A DNA stretch of 37,260 nucleotides from JAVVEW01 sp032251045 (GTDB lineage: Bacteria > Pseudomonadota > Gammaproteobacteria > Methylococcales > Methylomonadaceae). Shown one piece after another: positions 1 through 7,682 of this stretch. Made by a program: the position numbers and the translations under genes. The notes beneath the pieces were generated by a model, which saw only the letters and a list, made by a program, of their open reading frames with translations, ran no database searches and was not told where the DNA came from. Numbering within the stretch: the stretch's first letter is position 1; each line of letters begins with the position of its first letter. The stretch spans positions 1-37,260 of the forward strand of contig JAVVEW010000025.1 of NCBI GenBank assembly GCA_032251045.1. The letters run 5' to 3'.

Positions 1-273
1 GAGCGCAAGGATGCTTTAGGTGGCTCGCGTTTATCGGGCTTCAGCAATCTGCAAGACCGCACCGGCCAGGCCGGACGCCGGTTAGGCCAGACGGTCGAAC
101 TGATGGGTCAGTACAAAATCGGCAGCAACATCGATATCTTCGCCGGCTATTCGCACTGGTTCAAGGGCCAGTATTTCGACCGGCTGGCGGCCTTGCCCAA
201 TCGCGGCAACTTGCCGGTAAAAGGCGAGAAAGACACCGACTATGTGTTCACGCAGGTCACGTTTCAATTCTGA
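1..273 (+). CDS. C-terminal part of an alginate-export-family outer-membrane porin (partial)
   Basis: The reading frame is open from base 1 to the TGA at 271-273 and gives the last 90 residues of a protein whose start lies outside the window. The visible part has the look of the last strands of an outer-membrane beta-barrel: alternating aromatic and hydrophobic residues (IDIFAGYSHWFKGQYF, DTDYVFTQVTFQF) and a C-terminal phenylalanine, the usual signal for barrel insertion by the BAM complex. The segments LQDRTGQAGRRLGQ and AGYSHWFKG resemble the C-terminal end of the alginate-export domain family (AlgE-like). The family name is from recognition, not a search. The gene ends 24 bases before modA, in the same direction, so it is probably cotranscribed with the molybdate transporter and may act as its outer-membrane pore; real alginate export is not implied. 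Confidence 0.7.
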   Translation, partial: ERKDALGGSRLSGFSNLQDRTGQAGRRLGQTVELMGQYKIGSNIDIFAGYSHWFKGQYFDRLAALPNRGNLPVKGEKDTDYVFTQVTFQF

Positions 274-297
274 GGGTTATTTTTTAGTGAGAAACCT

Positions 298-1047
298 ATG
301 AACAAAATGCAATCCATTCTGATATCGACACTGGTATTATTGCTGGGCTTCAGTCAGGCCTTTGCCGATGAAATTCATGTCGCCGTGGCCAGCAATTTCA
401 CCGATGCCAGCAAGGATATTGCCAAAGCCTTTGAACAGAAAACCGGCCATAAAGTCATTCTGGCTTTTGGTTCCACCGGCAAACATTACGCTCAGATCAA
501 AAACGGCGCGCCGTTTGCAGCCTTCTTCGCCGCCGATGTCAAACGGCCTAAGCTGCTGGAACAAGAAGGTCTCGCGCTGCCGGACAGCCGTTTTACCTAT
601 GCCATCGGCAAGGTGGTGTTATGGAGTCCGGAACCTGGCTTGATCGATGCCAACGCCGAAGTGCTGAACCAAGGCGATTTTCGGTACCTGGCGCTGGCCA
701 ACCCGAAACTCGCGCCCTATGGCAAGGCGGCGGAACAGGTGATGCGCGCCAAAAGCCTATGGACGGCATTACAAAACCGGATGGTGCGTGGCGAAAACAT
801 TGGCCAGACCTTTCAGTTTGTCAACAGCGGTAATGCACAGATCGGGTTTGTCGCCTACGCCCAGATCAAGCGCCCGGGCACTGCCATCACCGGCAGTTTC
901 TGGGAGCCTGCGCAATCACTTTACGACCCGATTGAGCAACAAGCCGTATTACTGAAAGACCAGGCCGCCGCCCGTGACTTTCTGGACTTCGTCAAGAGTG
1001 AAACAGCGATAGACATCATTCAAGGCTATGGTTACGCCGCGCCATGA
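298..1047 (+). CDS. modA: Molybdate ABC transporter, periplasmic binding protein ModA
   Basis: ModA captures molybdate (or tungstate) in the periplasm and delivers it to the ModBC permease. The 249-residue product begins with a typical Sec signal peptide (MNKMQ, a hydrophobic stretch, then AFA before DEIHVAVA), so the mature protein should start near residue 24. The start of the mature part, VAVASNFTDASKDIAKAFEQ, and GSTGKHYAQIKNGAPFAAFFAADV match the anion-binding loops of ModA, with the serine/threonine-rich GSTGK segment expected to hold the oxyanion. Length is normal for the family. The stop codon overlaps the modB start (ATGA at 1044-1047), so translation is coupled. No clear ModE site was seen in the 24 bases between the upstream porin gene and this gene. 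Confidence 0.93.
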   Translation: MNKMQSILISTLVLLLGFSQAFADEIHVAVASNFTDASKDIAKAFEQKTGHKVILAFGSTGKHYAQIKNGAPFAAFFAADVKRPKLLEQEGLALPDSRFTYAIGKVVLWSPEPGLIDANAEVLNQGDFRYLALANPKLAPYGKAAEQVMRAKSLWTALQNRMVRGENIGQTFQFVNSGNAQIGFVAYAQIKRPGTAITGSFWEPAQSLYDPIEQQAVLLKDQAAARDFLDFVKSETAIDIIQGYGYAAP

Positions 1048-1727
1048 TACTGACTGAGCATGACCTGACTGCGCTCGCCATCACCCTGAAACTGGCGGCA
1101 CTGACCACGGCGATCCTGCTGGTGGTCGGCACGCCGGTGGCCTGGTGGCTGGCGCGCAGCCGCTGGCATTTCAAGTTCCTGGTCGAGGCGGTGGTCGCCC
1201 TGCCGCTGGTTCTGCCGCCCACTGTGCTCGGCTTTTACCTGCTGGTCGCGCTGGGGCCACACGGCCCGGTCGGCAGCTTGATGCAGAGCCTGGGCGGTCG
1301 GCCGTTGGCGTTTACTTTTACCGGGTTGGTGATCGGCTCGGTGTTCTATTCCATGCCTTTCGTCATCCAGCCGTTGCAGGATGCTTTTGCCGCCATCGGC
1401 CAAAGACCGCTGGAAGTGGCGGCCACTTTAAGAGCCTCGCCATTGGATCGTTTCTTTACCATTGCCGTGCCGCTGGCCCGTCCCGGCTTTCTGACCGCCG
1501 CCGTGCTCGGCTTCACCCACACCCTGGGCGAGTTCGGCGTGGTGTTGATGATTGGCGGCAATATCCCAGGCCAAACCCAGGTCATCTCCATCGCCATTTA
1601 CGATCATGTGGAAGCGCTGGAATACACCCAGGCGCATTGGATTTCGGGCGGCTTGCTGCTGTTTTCTTTCCTGCTGTTGATGGTGGTCTACGCCCTGAAT
1701 CGCCGGTTCATGGTGGTTCAACCATGA
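1044..1727 (+). CDS. modB: Molybdate ABC transporter, membrane permease ModB
   Basis: ModB is the inner-membrane channel of the molybdate importer. The 227-residue protein has several hydrophobic helices and the ABC-permease coupling motif near residues 130-150 (EVAATLRASPLDRFFTIAVPLARPG), which docks on ModC, followed by TLGEFGVVLMIGGNIPG, a signature of ModB/CysT-type permeases. It starts inside the modA stop and ends inside the modC start (ATGA at both junctions), so the three genes form one translationally coupled unit. Length and order modA-modB-modC match the standard operon. Confidence 0.94.
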   Translation: MILTEHDLTALAITLKLAALTTAILLVVGTPVAWWLARSRWHFKFLVEAVVALPLVLPPTVLGFYLLVALGPHGPVGSLMQSLGGRPLAFTFTGLVIGSVFYSMPFVIQPLQDAFAAIGQRPLEVAATLRASPLDRFFTIAVPLARPGFLTAAVLGFTHTLGEFGVVLMIGGNIPGQTQVISIAIYDHVEALEYTQAHWISGGLLLFSFLLLMVVYALNRRFMVVQP

Positions 1728-2791
1728 CCATTGAAGCGCGTTTCAGAATCGATCGCGGCGATTTCAGGCTGGATGTAAAGCTTTCCCTGCCCGGCAGCGG
1801 GGTAACCGCCATTTTCGGCCCGTCCGGCTGCGGCAAAACCACCCTGCTGCGGGCTATCGCAGGGCTTGAGCACACAGCCACCGGTTACCTGAAAGTTGGC
1901 GAGGACGTATGGCAAGACTCTCAGCGGTTCCTGCCGCCACACCGTAGGCCCCTGGGCTATGTGTTTCAGGAACCCAGCCTGTTTGCCCATCTCAATGTAC
2001 GAGGCAATCTTGAATATGGCCGCAAACGGCTCAAACACCAGACGCTAACCGTATCGCTGGACCGTGCCGTTGAACTGCTGGGCATCGGTCAGCTGCTGGA
2101 GCGCAGGCCACACCAGCTTTCCGGCGGCGAGCAACAACGCGTGGCCATTGCCCGGGCGCTGGCGGTCAGCCCCTCGCTACTGCTGCTGGATGAACCTTTG
2201 GCCTCGTTGGACGAAGCGCGTAAACAGGAAATTCTACCTTACCTTGAAGCCTTGCACTGTGAACTGGACATCCCGCTACTGTATGTCAGTCATTCCCGCC
2301 AGGAAGTTGCCAGGCTGGCCGATCATTTGCTGCTGTTGACGGCAGGACGAGTGCAGGCATCGGGTTCGGTGGCTGAGCTGTTCTCGCGCCTCGATCTGCC
2401 GTTGGCGCAAGGGGAGGATTCGGAGACGGTGATCGAGGCCGTGGTCAGCGGACGTGATGAGACTTACCACATCAGCCATCTCGATTTTCCCGGCGGACGC
2501 TTTGCCGTGGCGGGAAAAATACGGCCACTCGGTCAGCCGGTGCGGCTACAGATTATGGCCAGCGATGTCAGCCTTACCCTGGAGCCGCAGCGCAAGACCA
2601 GCATTCTCAATATTTTCCCCGCCGTAATCGAGCAGATTGCCGAAGCGGGAACGGCGCAGGTGATGGTGCAGCTAAGCATAGGCTCGGTGCGCTTGTTATC
2701 GCGCATCACCCGTAAATCGGCGGTGAATCTTGAACTGAAGCAGGGCATGTTGGTCCACGCCCAGGTAAAAAGCGTTGCCGTGTTGACTTGA
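1724..2791 (+). CDS. modC: Molybdate ABC transporter, ATPase ModC
   Basis: ModC is the cytoplasmic ATPase that powers molybdate import. The ATG at 1724 overlaps the modB stop and gives a 355-residue protein; a longer open frame exists upstream but lies inside modB and is not used. Visible motifs are Walker A (FGPSGCGKTTLL, near residue 33), the Q-loop (YVFQEPSLF), the ABC signature (LSGGEQQR), Walker B (LLLLDEPLASLD) and the switch histidine (YVSHS). The last ~65 residues (from about SILNIFPAVIEQI) form the TOBE/Mop domain that binds molybdate and is typical of ModC. The next gene is convergent, only 43 bases away, and no obvious terminator hairpin is seen between them. Confidence 0.95.
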   Translation: MTIEARFRIDRGDFRLDVKLSLPGSGVTAIFGPSGCGKTTLLRAIAGLEHTATGYLKVGEDVWQDSQRFLPPHRRPLGYVFQEPSLFAHLNVRGNLEYGRKRLKHQTLTVSLDRAVELLGIGQLLERRPHQLSGGEQQRVAIARALAVSPSLLLLDEPLASLDEARKQEILPYLEALHCELDIPLLYVSHSRQEVARLADHLLLLTAGRVQASGSVAELFSRLDLPLAQGEDSETVIEAVVSGRDETYHISHLDFPGGRFAVAGKIRPLGQPVRLQIMASDVSLTLEPQRKTSILNIFPAVIEQIAEAGTAQVMVQLSIGSVRLLSRITRKSAVNLELKQGMLVHAQVKSVAVLT

Positions 2792-2834
2792 TACTGGCAT
2801 GGTGCTGACCAGACGCTGCTTGCAAGTTCAATCA

Positions 2835-4073
2835 TTACCAGGCTTTGACCCAGCCGCCGGTTTTAAGGTTTAACGCATAACTTTCCGCATCCAGTCGGCC
2901 ACGCGCATAGCGAGGTTTGACATCAGTCAAGGTCATGACTGTGGCCGGTTGTGGGTCAGGGCCGATATATTCTTGCTGATTATTCAAATACAAATCACCA
3001 CTTTGATCGTGATAAACCACCAGTTGATCACCGACCTGTAAACCCTCCTGAGCGCCGGCATCGATAAAAACCCGGTCAGGTGGCTCGATGCGAATGATGC
3101 GCGCCGTGAATGGATAACAGCGTAAGGCGGCGCGAATGTCTTGCGTGGCACGCCTGATCAGCGCGCTTAAGGCGTCACCTAGGGCGTGAGTGGTGATGCC
3201 GGGGCCGCCGAGTGGGTATTGTTTGGGTAGCCAAAAGTCGCCGCTAATCTGGTCTTGATATCGAAATTGTGCCAGTAACGCACCGGTCAAGCCATCATGT
3301 ACGAATATGTCAATGGCAAGACTGCGTTTGCGCCAGAATTTGCGCGTCACACTTTTGAGTTGTTGCCAGGGATCAGCGCCGCTGACTGGCAGGTTCGGTT
3401 CAATTTGCAAGTCGCGGATAATGCCGGACAGCACCAGCTGAGCATGGCTGTCGGTAGCCATTTGGCGAATGACGTTGACCTGATCAAGCCGGTAGTCAGG
3501 CGGCTCCGGGGCGTTGTTTGCTGACGGATACAGGCTGATAGAGGTTCGGTTAATACCGATAAATTCACCTGATTCGGTCAGCTGATTTAGTAATTCTCGG
3601 CTCAGGCCCTGACTGAGGTCGGTGGTTTCCGCAGCACTGACATGTTCAGCATGAGCCAAGGGGAATGCAGTCGCTACCAGGCGCTTGCGGTATAACAGCG
3701 GGCATTGCTGCAAGTGGCTTAACTCGACTCGGGCGCGTACATTCAAATACGGGCCTTCTTGCCACTCATCCAGTAGGGTTGTTGAGTTGACCGCAGCGGC
3801 GGTTCTGAGCGTGAACAGATCAAACATCACCTGGTTGTTGGCGATGTCGGTACGCCCTAAGAGTAAGGCTTGCTGGCCGAGCGAGGCGTTTTTAATGGCG
3901 TCTTGCAAGGCTTGTTTACGCGCCAGCAAGCGACCGCCTGCGCCCAGTTCCGCTTGTCCTTCACTGATGATGACTTGGCTAGGTGGCGGGGTCGTGGGCA
4001 CGGTGGCGGGGGCACAGGCCACAAGTGCCGCGAGCAGGCTCAGGGAGCGGCCAAAAAGTGCAAATGGTTGCAT
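2835..4073 (-). CDS. flgT: FlgT-like flagellar assembly lipoprotein
   Basis: FlgT is a periplasmic protein that forms the H-ring around the flagellar LP ring in Vibrio and relatives. I take the ATG at 4073 as the start because it gives a clean signal sequence with a lipobox (FGRSLSLLAALVAC), so the 412-residue product should be lipidated on the Cys near residue 21; a start at 4121 would put 16 extra non-signal residues in front. The arrangement fits the three FlgT domains: an N-terminal domain with ARKQALQDAIKNASLGQQ, a middle domain starting at KRLVATAFPL with SRELLNQLTESGEFIGINR, and a C-terminal domain with RVFIDAGAQEGLQVGDQLVVY. No other flagellar gene is in the window, so the gene stands apart from its usual neighbours. 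Assignment is by motif resemblance. Confidence 0.72.
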   Translation of the reverse strand: MQPFALFGRSLSLLAALVACAPATVPTTPPPSQVIISEGQAELGAGGRLLARKQALQDAIKNASLGQQALLLGRTDIANNQVMFDLFTLRTAAAVNSTTLLDEWQEGPYLNVRARVELSHLQQCPLLYRKRLVATAFPLAHAEHVSAAETTDLSQGLSRELLNQLTESGEFIGINRTSISLYPSANNAPEPPDYRLDQVNVIRQMATDSHAQLVLSGIIRDLQIEPNLPVSGADPWQQLKSVTRKFWRKRSLAIDIFVHDGLTGALLAQFRYQDQISGDFWLPKQYPLGGPGITTHALGDALSALIRRATQDIRAALRCYPFTARIIRIEPPDRVFIDAGAQEGLQVGDQLVVYHDQSGDLYLNNQQEYIGPDPQPATVMTLTDVKPRYARGRLDAESYALNLKTGGWVKAW

Positions 4074-4198
4074 GGTAAAAGGGCCTTGGGAGTCAGCAAA
4101 AGCGCTTGGCTCAACCGGCATTCCGTTGCATCGGCGGTGTGCTAACAGCGTGATGGCTGGTTTCGCCTTCAGGGTGCCTTGCTGTGGCCATGCGATAC

Positions 4199-4224
4199 AA
4201 AAAAGGGGCCGTTTGGCCCCTTTT
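4199..4224 (-). terminator. Rho-independent terminator of pqqA
   Basis: Read on the minus strand, 19 bases after the pqqA stop there is a perfect stem AAAAGGGGCC / GGCCCCTTTT with a four-base loop (AAAC), continuing into a run of T. This is a textbook intrinsic terminator and should end the short pqqA transcript before flgT. Confidence 0.85.
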
Positions 4225-4243
4225 CCGTGTTAGGCGAAGTCGC

Positions 4244-4318
4244 TTAACGATTGTAGATGTACATGGTTACTTCAAAACCAAAACGCAGATCATTGTAGCT
4301 AGGGGTTTCCCATTTCAT
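4244..4318 (-). CDS. pqqA: PQQ precursor peptide PqqA (orphan copy)
   Basis: This 24-codon gene encodes the ribosomal peptide from which the redox cofactor pyrroloquinoline quinone is made. The peptide starts MKWETPSY, continues DLRFGFEVTMYIYNR, and carries the E-V-T-M-Y core in which Glu16 and Tyr20 (the two residues crosslinked by PqqE) have the canonical three-residue spacing. Length matches PqqA proteins (about 22-29 residues). The start is supported by a strong ribosome-binding site, GGAGGA, about seven bases upstream. It has its own promoter (4381-4409) and terminator (4199-4224). None of pqqB, C, D, E or F is in the window, so this is a stand-alone copy whose processing enzymes must be encoded elsewhere. 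PQQ is the cofactor of methanol dehydrogenases, which fits a methylotroph. Confidence 0.93.
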   Translation of the reverse strand: MKWETPSYNDLRFGFEVTMYIYNR

Positions 4319-4380
4319 AGTTTTGTCCTCCGGTTATTAAAGATTTAGCGATTAGCCTGATCAAGCTAAGCCCGTTTTTG

Positions 4381-4409
4381 AGTATACGATGAAGCCTGAA
4401 TGGATGCAA
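4381..4409 (-). promoter_or_regulatory. Sigma70-type promoter of pqqA
   Basis: On the minus strand, TTGCAT at 4404-4409 and TATACT at 4381-4386 are separated by exactly 17 bases. The -10 box matches consensus at five of six positions, the -35 box at three. It would give a leader of roughly 55 bases before pqqA. It lies in the gap after the preceding gene, so pqqA can be expressed separately. Confidence 0.6.
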
Positions 4410-4418
4410 GTACAGCGC

Positions 4419-4829
4419 TTAACCGTTAACTTGCTGAATCCAGTTTTCCAGATTGTAATAATTGGAGATGCGGGTGATGTGGTGGTTGTCTACGTCGAAA
4501 AATGCGCCTACCGGTAATCGGTAGGTTTGTCCATTAGCTTCTGGCAGGCCTTCGTCGGTGTGCAGATATTCGCCTAAAACGACAAATTCCGCAGCGGCAC
4601 GGCGACCGTCAGCGCTGGCCATGATGACAAAATCAACCAGTTGTTCGCGGTAATGGCGGTTCATCTTGTCCATGAATGTCTGGAAGGCGGCTTTGCCAAT
4701 TTGGCGCTCGCCTTGGTTGATGTCGTGTATGACATCTTCGCTTAACAGGCTTAAAAATGTGTTCATGTCGCCGTTATTGAAGGCATTGTAATAACGTTCG
4801 ATCAAGGCGATCGTGTTTGCTTGAGTCAT
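4419..4829 (-). CDS. SnoaL/NTF2-fold protein, ketosteroid-isomerase related
   Basis: The 136-residue product has the form of a small cone-shaped NTF2/SnoaL-fold protein: an N-terminal helix pair (IALIERYYNAFNNGDMNTFLSLL), then SEDVIHDINQGERQIGKAAFQTFMDKMNRHYRE, and strands ending in GAFFDVDNHHITRISNYYNLENWIQQV. This matches the ketosteroid-isomerase-related branch of the superfamily, of which most members have no known substrate. The function is therefore unknown. It follows tatD by 42 bases on the same strand and precedes pqqA by 100 bases, so it may be the last gene of the tatD operon. Confidence 0.75.
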   Translation of the reverse strand: MTQANTIALIERYYNAFNNGDMNTFLSLLSEDVIHDINQGERQIGKAAFQTFMDKMNRHYREQLVDFVIMASADGRRAAAEFVVLGEYLHTDEGLPEANGQTYRLPVGAFFDVDNHHITRISNYYNLENWIQQVNG

Positions 4830-4871
4830 ACGGGTTTTACCTGGTTGATGAAAAGAAAGAGCCTGGCCGGG

Positions 4872-5654
4872 TTAAGCGCTTGGCAAGGCGGTTGGAAACA
4901 GGGTGGCAAAATTCTGGCGGTTAAGTGTGGCTATGTGTTGAGCCGTTGTCTCTCGTAATGCCGCGACCTGGTCGGCGACTTGTTGCACGTAGTAGGGGTA
5001 ATTCGGGCGGCCACGATGCGGCACCGGCGCAAGATAGGGGGAGTCGGTTTCAATCAGCAAGCGATCATCCGGCACCTGGCGGGCTACTTCCTGAAGTGCG
5101 GTGGCGTTTTTGAAAGTGACAATGCCTGAAAATGAAATGTAAAAACCCAGCGCCATGGCTTGCTGGGCAAAACTCAGGCTTTCGGTGAAACAGTGAATAA
5201 TGCCGCCTACCTGACTGGCATTGTGTTGTTTGAGCAGCGCCAAAGTATCTTCGCCGGCATCCCGGGTATGGATGATCAGGGGTTTTCCGGCTTGTTTGGC
5301 CGCTTCGATATGGGTAATGAAGCGTTGTTGTTGTTGACTGACATCGTGCGGATGAAAATAATCCAGGCCGGTTTCACCGATGGCGACCACGCCAGGTTGT
5401 TGAGCCAGGGTGATCAGTTCGTCAATATCAGGTTCGTGGCCTTCCGTGACATTGGGGTGCACGCCGACTGACCTTGAAATCATCGGATAAGGCTTGATTT
5501 GGTCAACCATCGCAGGATAGCTTTCCAGGTCGATGGCGATGCACAAAAGATGTTCCAGTCCTTGAGTGCGGCAGTGTTGCAGAAAATGCTCGAAACTGCC
5601 GTCAAAAGGGGTCAAGTCAAGGCGGTCCAGGTGACAATGGGTGTCAATCAGCAT
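4872..5654 (-). CDS. tatD: TatD-family metal-dependent hydrolase (YcfH type)
   Basis: The 260-residue product is a TatD-family deoxyribonuclease-like hydrolase with a TIM-barrel fold. Metal-binding residues are visible: His6 and His8 in DTHCHLD, Glu in VAIGETGLDYF, His in PLIIHTRDAGEDT and GGIIHCF, and Asp in LLIETDSPYLAPVPHRG. Its place directly after holB and pilZ is the position of ycfH in gammaproteobacteria. The gene starts six bases after the pilZ stop. Cellular substrate is not settled for this branch; 3'-5' exonuclease activity is known for TatD itself. Confidence 0.9.
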   Translation of the reverse strand: MLIDTHCHLDRLDLTPFDGSFEHFLQHCRTQGLEHLLCIAIDLESYPAMVDQIKPYPMISRSVGVHPNVTEGHEPDIDELITLAQQPGVVAIGETGLDYFHPHDVSQQQQRFITHIEAAKQAGKPLIIHTRDAGEDTLALLKQHNASQVGGIIHCFTESLSFAQQAMALGFYISFSGIVTFKNATALQEVARQVPDDRLLIETDSPYLAPVPHRGRPNYPYYVQQVADQVAALRETTAQHIATLNRQNFATLFPTALPSA

Positions 5655-5660
5655 AAGTCC

Positions 5661-6014
5661 TTACATGGTGTGGGTGATGCGATCTGATTCCAGTGCGCCA
5701 GCCAGGTAGGTTTCGATTTTATCGCGAGCCTGGCCGCCATCCTGATCGCTGAATTGCACGCCGATGCCGGCGGTGCGAAAACCTTCCGCGCCGGGTGGGG
5801 TTTTCCAGATGATTTTGCCGGCTATCGGCAGACGCTCGGTTTCTTCCATCAAACTGAGCAGAATAAATACTTCTTCGCCCAGATTGTACGAGCGTTGTGT
5901 GGGAATAAACAGACCGCCATTGGTAACAAAAGGCATGTAAGCCGCATACAAGGCATTTTTATCTTTGATAGACAATGACAATATACCTTGATTGGTGGGT
6001 TTGGTTTCGGCCAT
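5661..6014 (-). CDS. pilZ: PilZ-domain protein (type IV pilus PilZ type)
   Basis: This 117-residue protein is a single PilZ domain close to the founding PilZ of type IV pilus biogenesis, marked by GILSLSIKDKNALYAAYMPF followed by NGGLFIPT and later AGIGVQF. The c-di-GMP-binding RxxxR motif is not seen, as expected for this class, which acts through protein contacts (PilB/FimX) rather than by binding the nucleotide. Its location between holB and tatD is the same as in Pseudomonas and Xanthomonas. It is ten bases downstream of holB and six upstream of tatD. Confidence 0.9.
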   Translation of the reverse strand: MAETKPTNQGILSLSIKDKNALYAAYMPFVTNGGLFIPTQRSYNLGEEVFILLSLMEETERLPIAGKIIWKTPPGAEGFRTAGIGVQFSDQDGGQARDKIETYLAGALESDRITHTM

Positions 6015-6024
6015 GGGTTTTGGG

Positions 6025-7008
6025 TCAATGGGTAAATAACTGTTGCCAGGCCAACAAGCAACCTTCCAGAAGTAACAGGGCGTTTAGGCTGGTCTTGGCT
6101 TCTTGTCGGGCATTTTGAAGGTGATCGCGCCACTGAAACAGCGATGTTAATTGTAGCGATTTCGTTAACGCTTGCAAGGCAGGCGCCCAATGCGGATGGC
6201 GGTAATAGTTGGGGGCGACGCCTAGCTGACAGCGCAATAAATCTTCACACCAGCTTGTCAGCCAGGCCAGGCATTCGTGTACGGGTTGAGTTTGCCAGCT
6301 TGCCGCCACGTCCACCGGGTGGCGTTGGCCGTTGGCAATGTCACACCAGTGTTTGAAGGCGTTGATATAGACCAGATGCTGCTGCTTTTCTGCATAATAA
6401 AGCGCCTGACGTGGGTGGCCATCGGCCATGGCCAATAAAGTGGTCAGGGCGTCACTAACGCCTTGTTGACGTAACCAGAGAGCGGCTTGTGATGGACTGG
6501 GTTTGGCACAGTTCAGTCGCTGGCAGCGGCTGCGAATGGTCAGGGGCAGCGTTGCGGGGGACTCGCTGATGAGCACAATGACCGTTCTGGCACTGGGTTC
6601 TTCCAGGTATTTCAGAAAAGCGTTGGCGGCGGCCAGGTTAAGCGTATCTGCAGGATGCAACACCACTAACCGGAATCTACCATGTTGTGGCTTCAGGTTC
6701 AGGGTTGGCAGCAGGCTGCGGATTTGATCGATGGCAATGACATTTTTGTCGGCTGGCGGGGTGATGTCATGCCAGTCAGGATGATGGCCGCGTGTAAACA
6801 GTGTGCAAGCGGGGCAGTGTCCGCAGGCAAAAAAATCACTCGATGGTTGTTGGCAGAGTAGGCTTTGGCCAAATGTTTGCCCAAGCGATAGCATATTCAA
6901 GTAGGCATCGCCGGTGAGTAGTAACGCTTGCGGCAGCCGTGCCAGTGTTTGGTAGCGCTTTAAGGTTTGCCAAGGGGATTGTTGCCAGGGCAGCAGTGGT
7001 TCAGGCAT
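6025..7008 (-). CDS. holB: DNA polymerase III subunit delta'
   Basis: Delta' is a rigid stator of the clamp loader that opens the beta sliding clamp. The 327-residue product starts LLPWQQSPWQTLKRY and contains ALLLTGDAYLNMLSLGQTFGQSLLCQ, then a cluster of cysteines in FFACGHCPACTLFTRGHHPD (zinc-binding module), and AANAFLKYLEEPSARTVIVLIS with LPLTIRSRCQRL, the conserved SRC region of delta'. No functional Walker A is seen, which is normal for delta'. The gene follows tmk by 11 bases, the usual arrangement. Confidence 0.92.
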   Translation of the reverse strand: MPEPLLPWQQSPWQTLKRYQTLARLPQALLLTGDAYLNMLSLGQTFGQSLLCQQPSSDFFACGHCPACTLFTRGHHPDWHDITPPADKNVIAIDQIRSLLPTLNLKPQHGRFRLVVLHPADTLNLAAANAFLKYLEEPSARTVIVLISESPATLPLTIRSRCQRLNCAKPSPSQAALWLRQQGVSDALTTLLAMADGHPRQALYYAEKQQHLVYINAFKHWCDIANGQRHPVDVAASWQTQPVHECLAWLTSWCEDLLRCQLGVAPNYYRHPHWAPALQALTKSLQLTSLFQWRDHLQNARQEAKTSLNALLLLEGCLLAWQQLFTH

Positions 7009-7019
7009 GGTGGCTATCC

Positions 7020-7682
7020 TTACAGCAGGGATTGTGGCGGGCGATGTTTGCGCACATTGCCATGCAGTAATGGCTGGATGGCGCCTAGTAGCTGGTTTTG
7101 TACTTCAGCCAGAGGTCGTTCGGCGGCGATAACGGCCATACGTTGTGGCGCCAGCTTGGCCTGAACCAGATAGGCGCGTCTGACGCGCTCCATGAAGGCG
7201 GTAGACTCGGCATCAAAGCGGTTTTTTTTGCCGCGTTGTTGCAAGCGTTCAAGACAGGTATCCACCGGCGCATCAAATAACAGTGTCAGATCGGGTTTCA
7301 GTGACCCTTGGACAAATTGTTCCAGCCAGGCGATGGGGCTTGAGTTCAGTTGTCGGCCACCGCCTTGATAAGCATAGCTGGCATCGGTGAAACGATCACA
7401 CAACACCCAGCTTCCGTTGCTTAAGGCCGGTTCGATGACCTGATCAATATGCTGGGCCCGAGCAGCAAACATCAACAGCAATTCCGCTGTTTCGGTGATC
7501 GGCTCATCATGATCGGCCAGTACCAGTTCGCGTAATGTTTCGGCCACTTTGGTGCCGCCGGGTTCCCGGGTGACGGTCACCTTCAGTCCCTGGCCAGTCA
7601 GGTAGGTGGCAAGAAATTTAAGATTGGTGGTTTTGCCGGTACCTTCGCCGCCTTCCAGGGTGATGAATTTGCCTCGAATCAT
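7020..7682 (-). CDS. tmk: Thymidylate kinase
   Basis: Tmk phosphorylates dTMP to dTDP for DNA synthesis. The 220-residue enzyme has the P-loop GGEGTGKTTN near residue 11, the substrate-binding DRF motif in WVLCDRFTDASYAYQGGGRQL and a lid segment in QRGKKNRFDAES. Its ATG overlaps the mltG stop (ATGA at 7679-7682), so translation is coupled. Length and position between mltG and holB are standard. Confidence 0.94.
   Translation of the reverse strand: MIRGKFITLEGGEGTGKTTNLKFLATYLTGQGLKVTVTREPGGTKVAETLRELVLADHDEPITETAELLLMFAARAQHIDQVIEPALSNGSWVLCDRFTDASYAYQGGGRQLNSSPIAWLEQFVQGSLKPDLTLLFDAPVDTCLERLQQRGKKNRFDAESTAFMERVRRAYLVQAKLAPQRMAVIAAERPLAEVQNQLLGAIQPLLHGNVRKHRPPQSLL

Noticed and set aside
1145..1723. 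Long upstream extension of the modC frame
   Set aside because: It runs inside modB in another frame and its residues do not look like an ABC protein; the ATG at 1724 fits modC.
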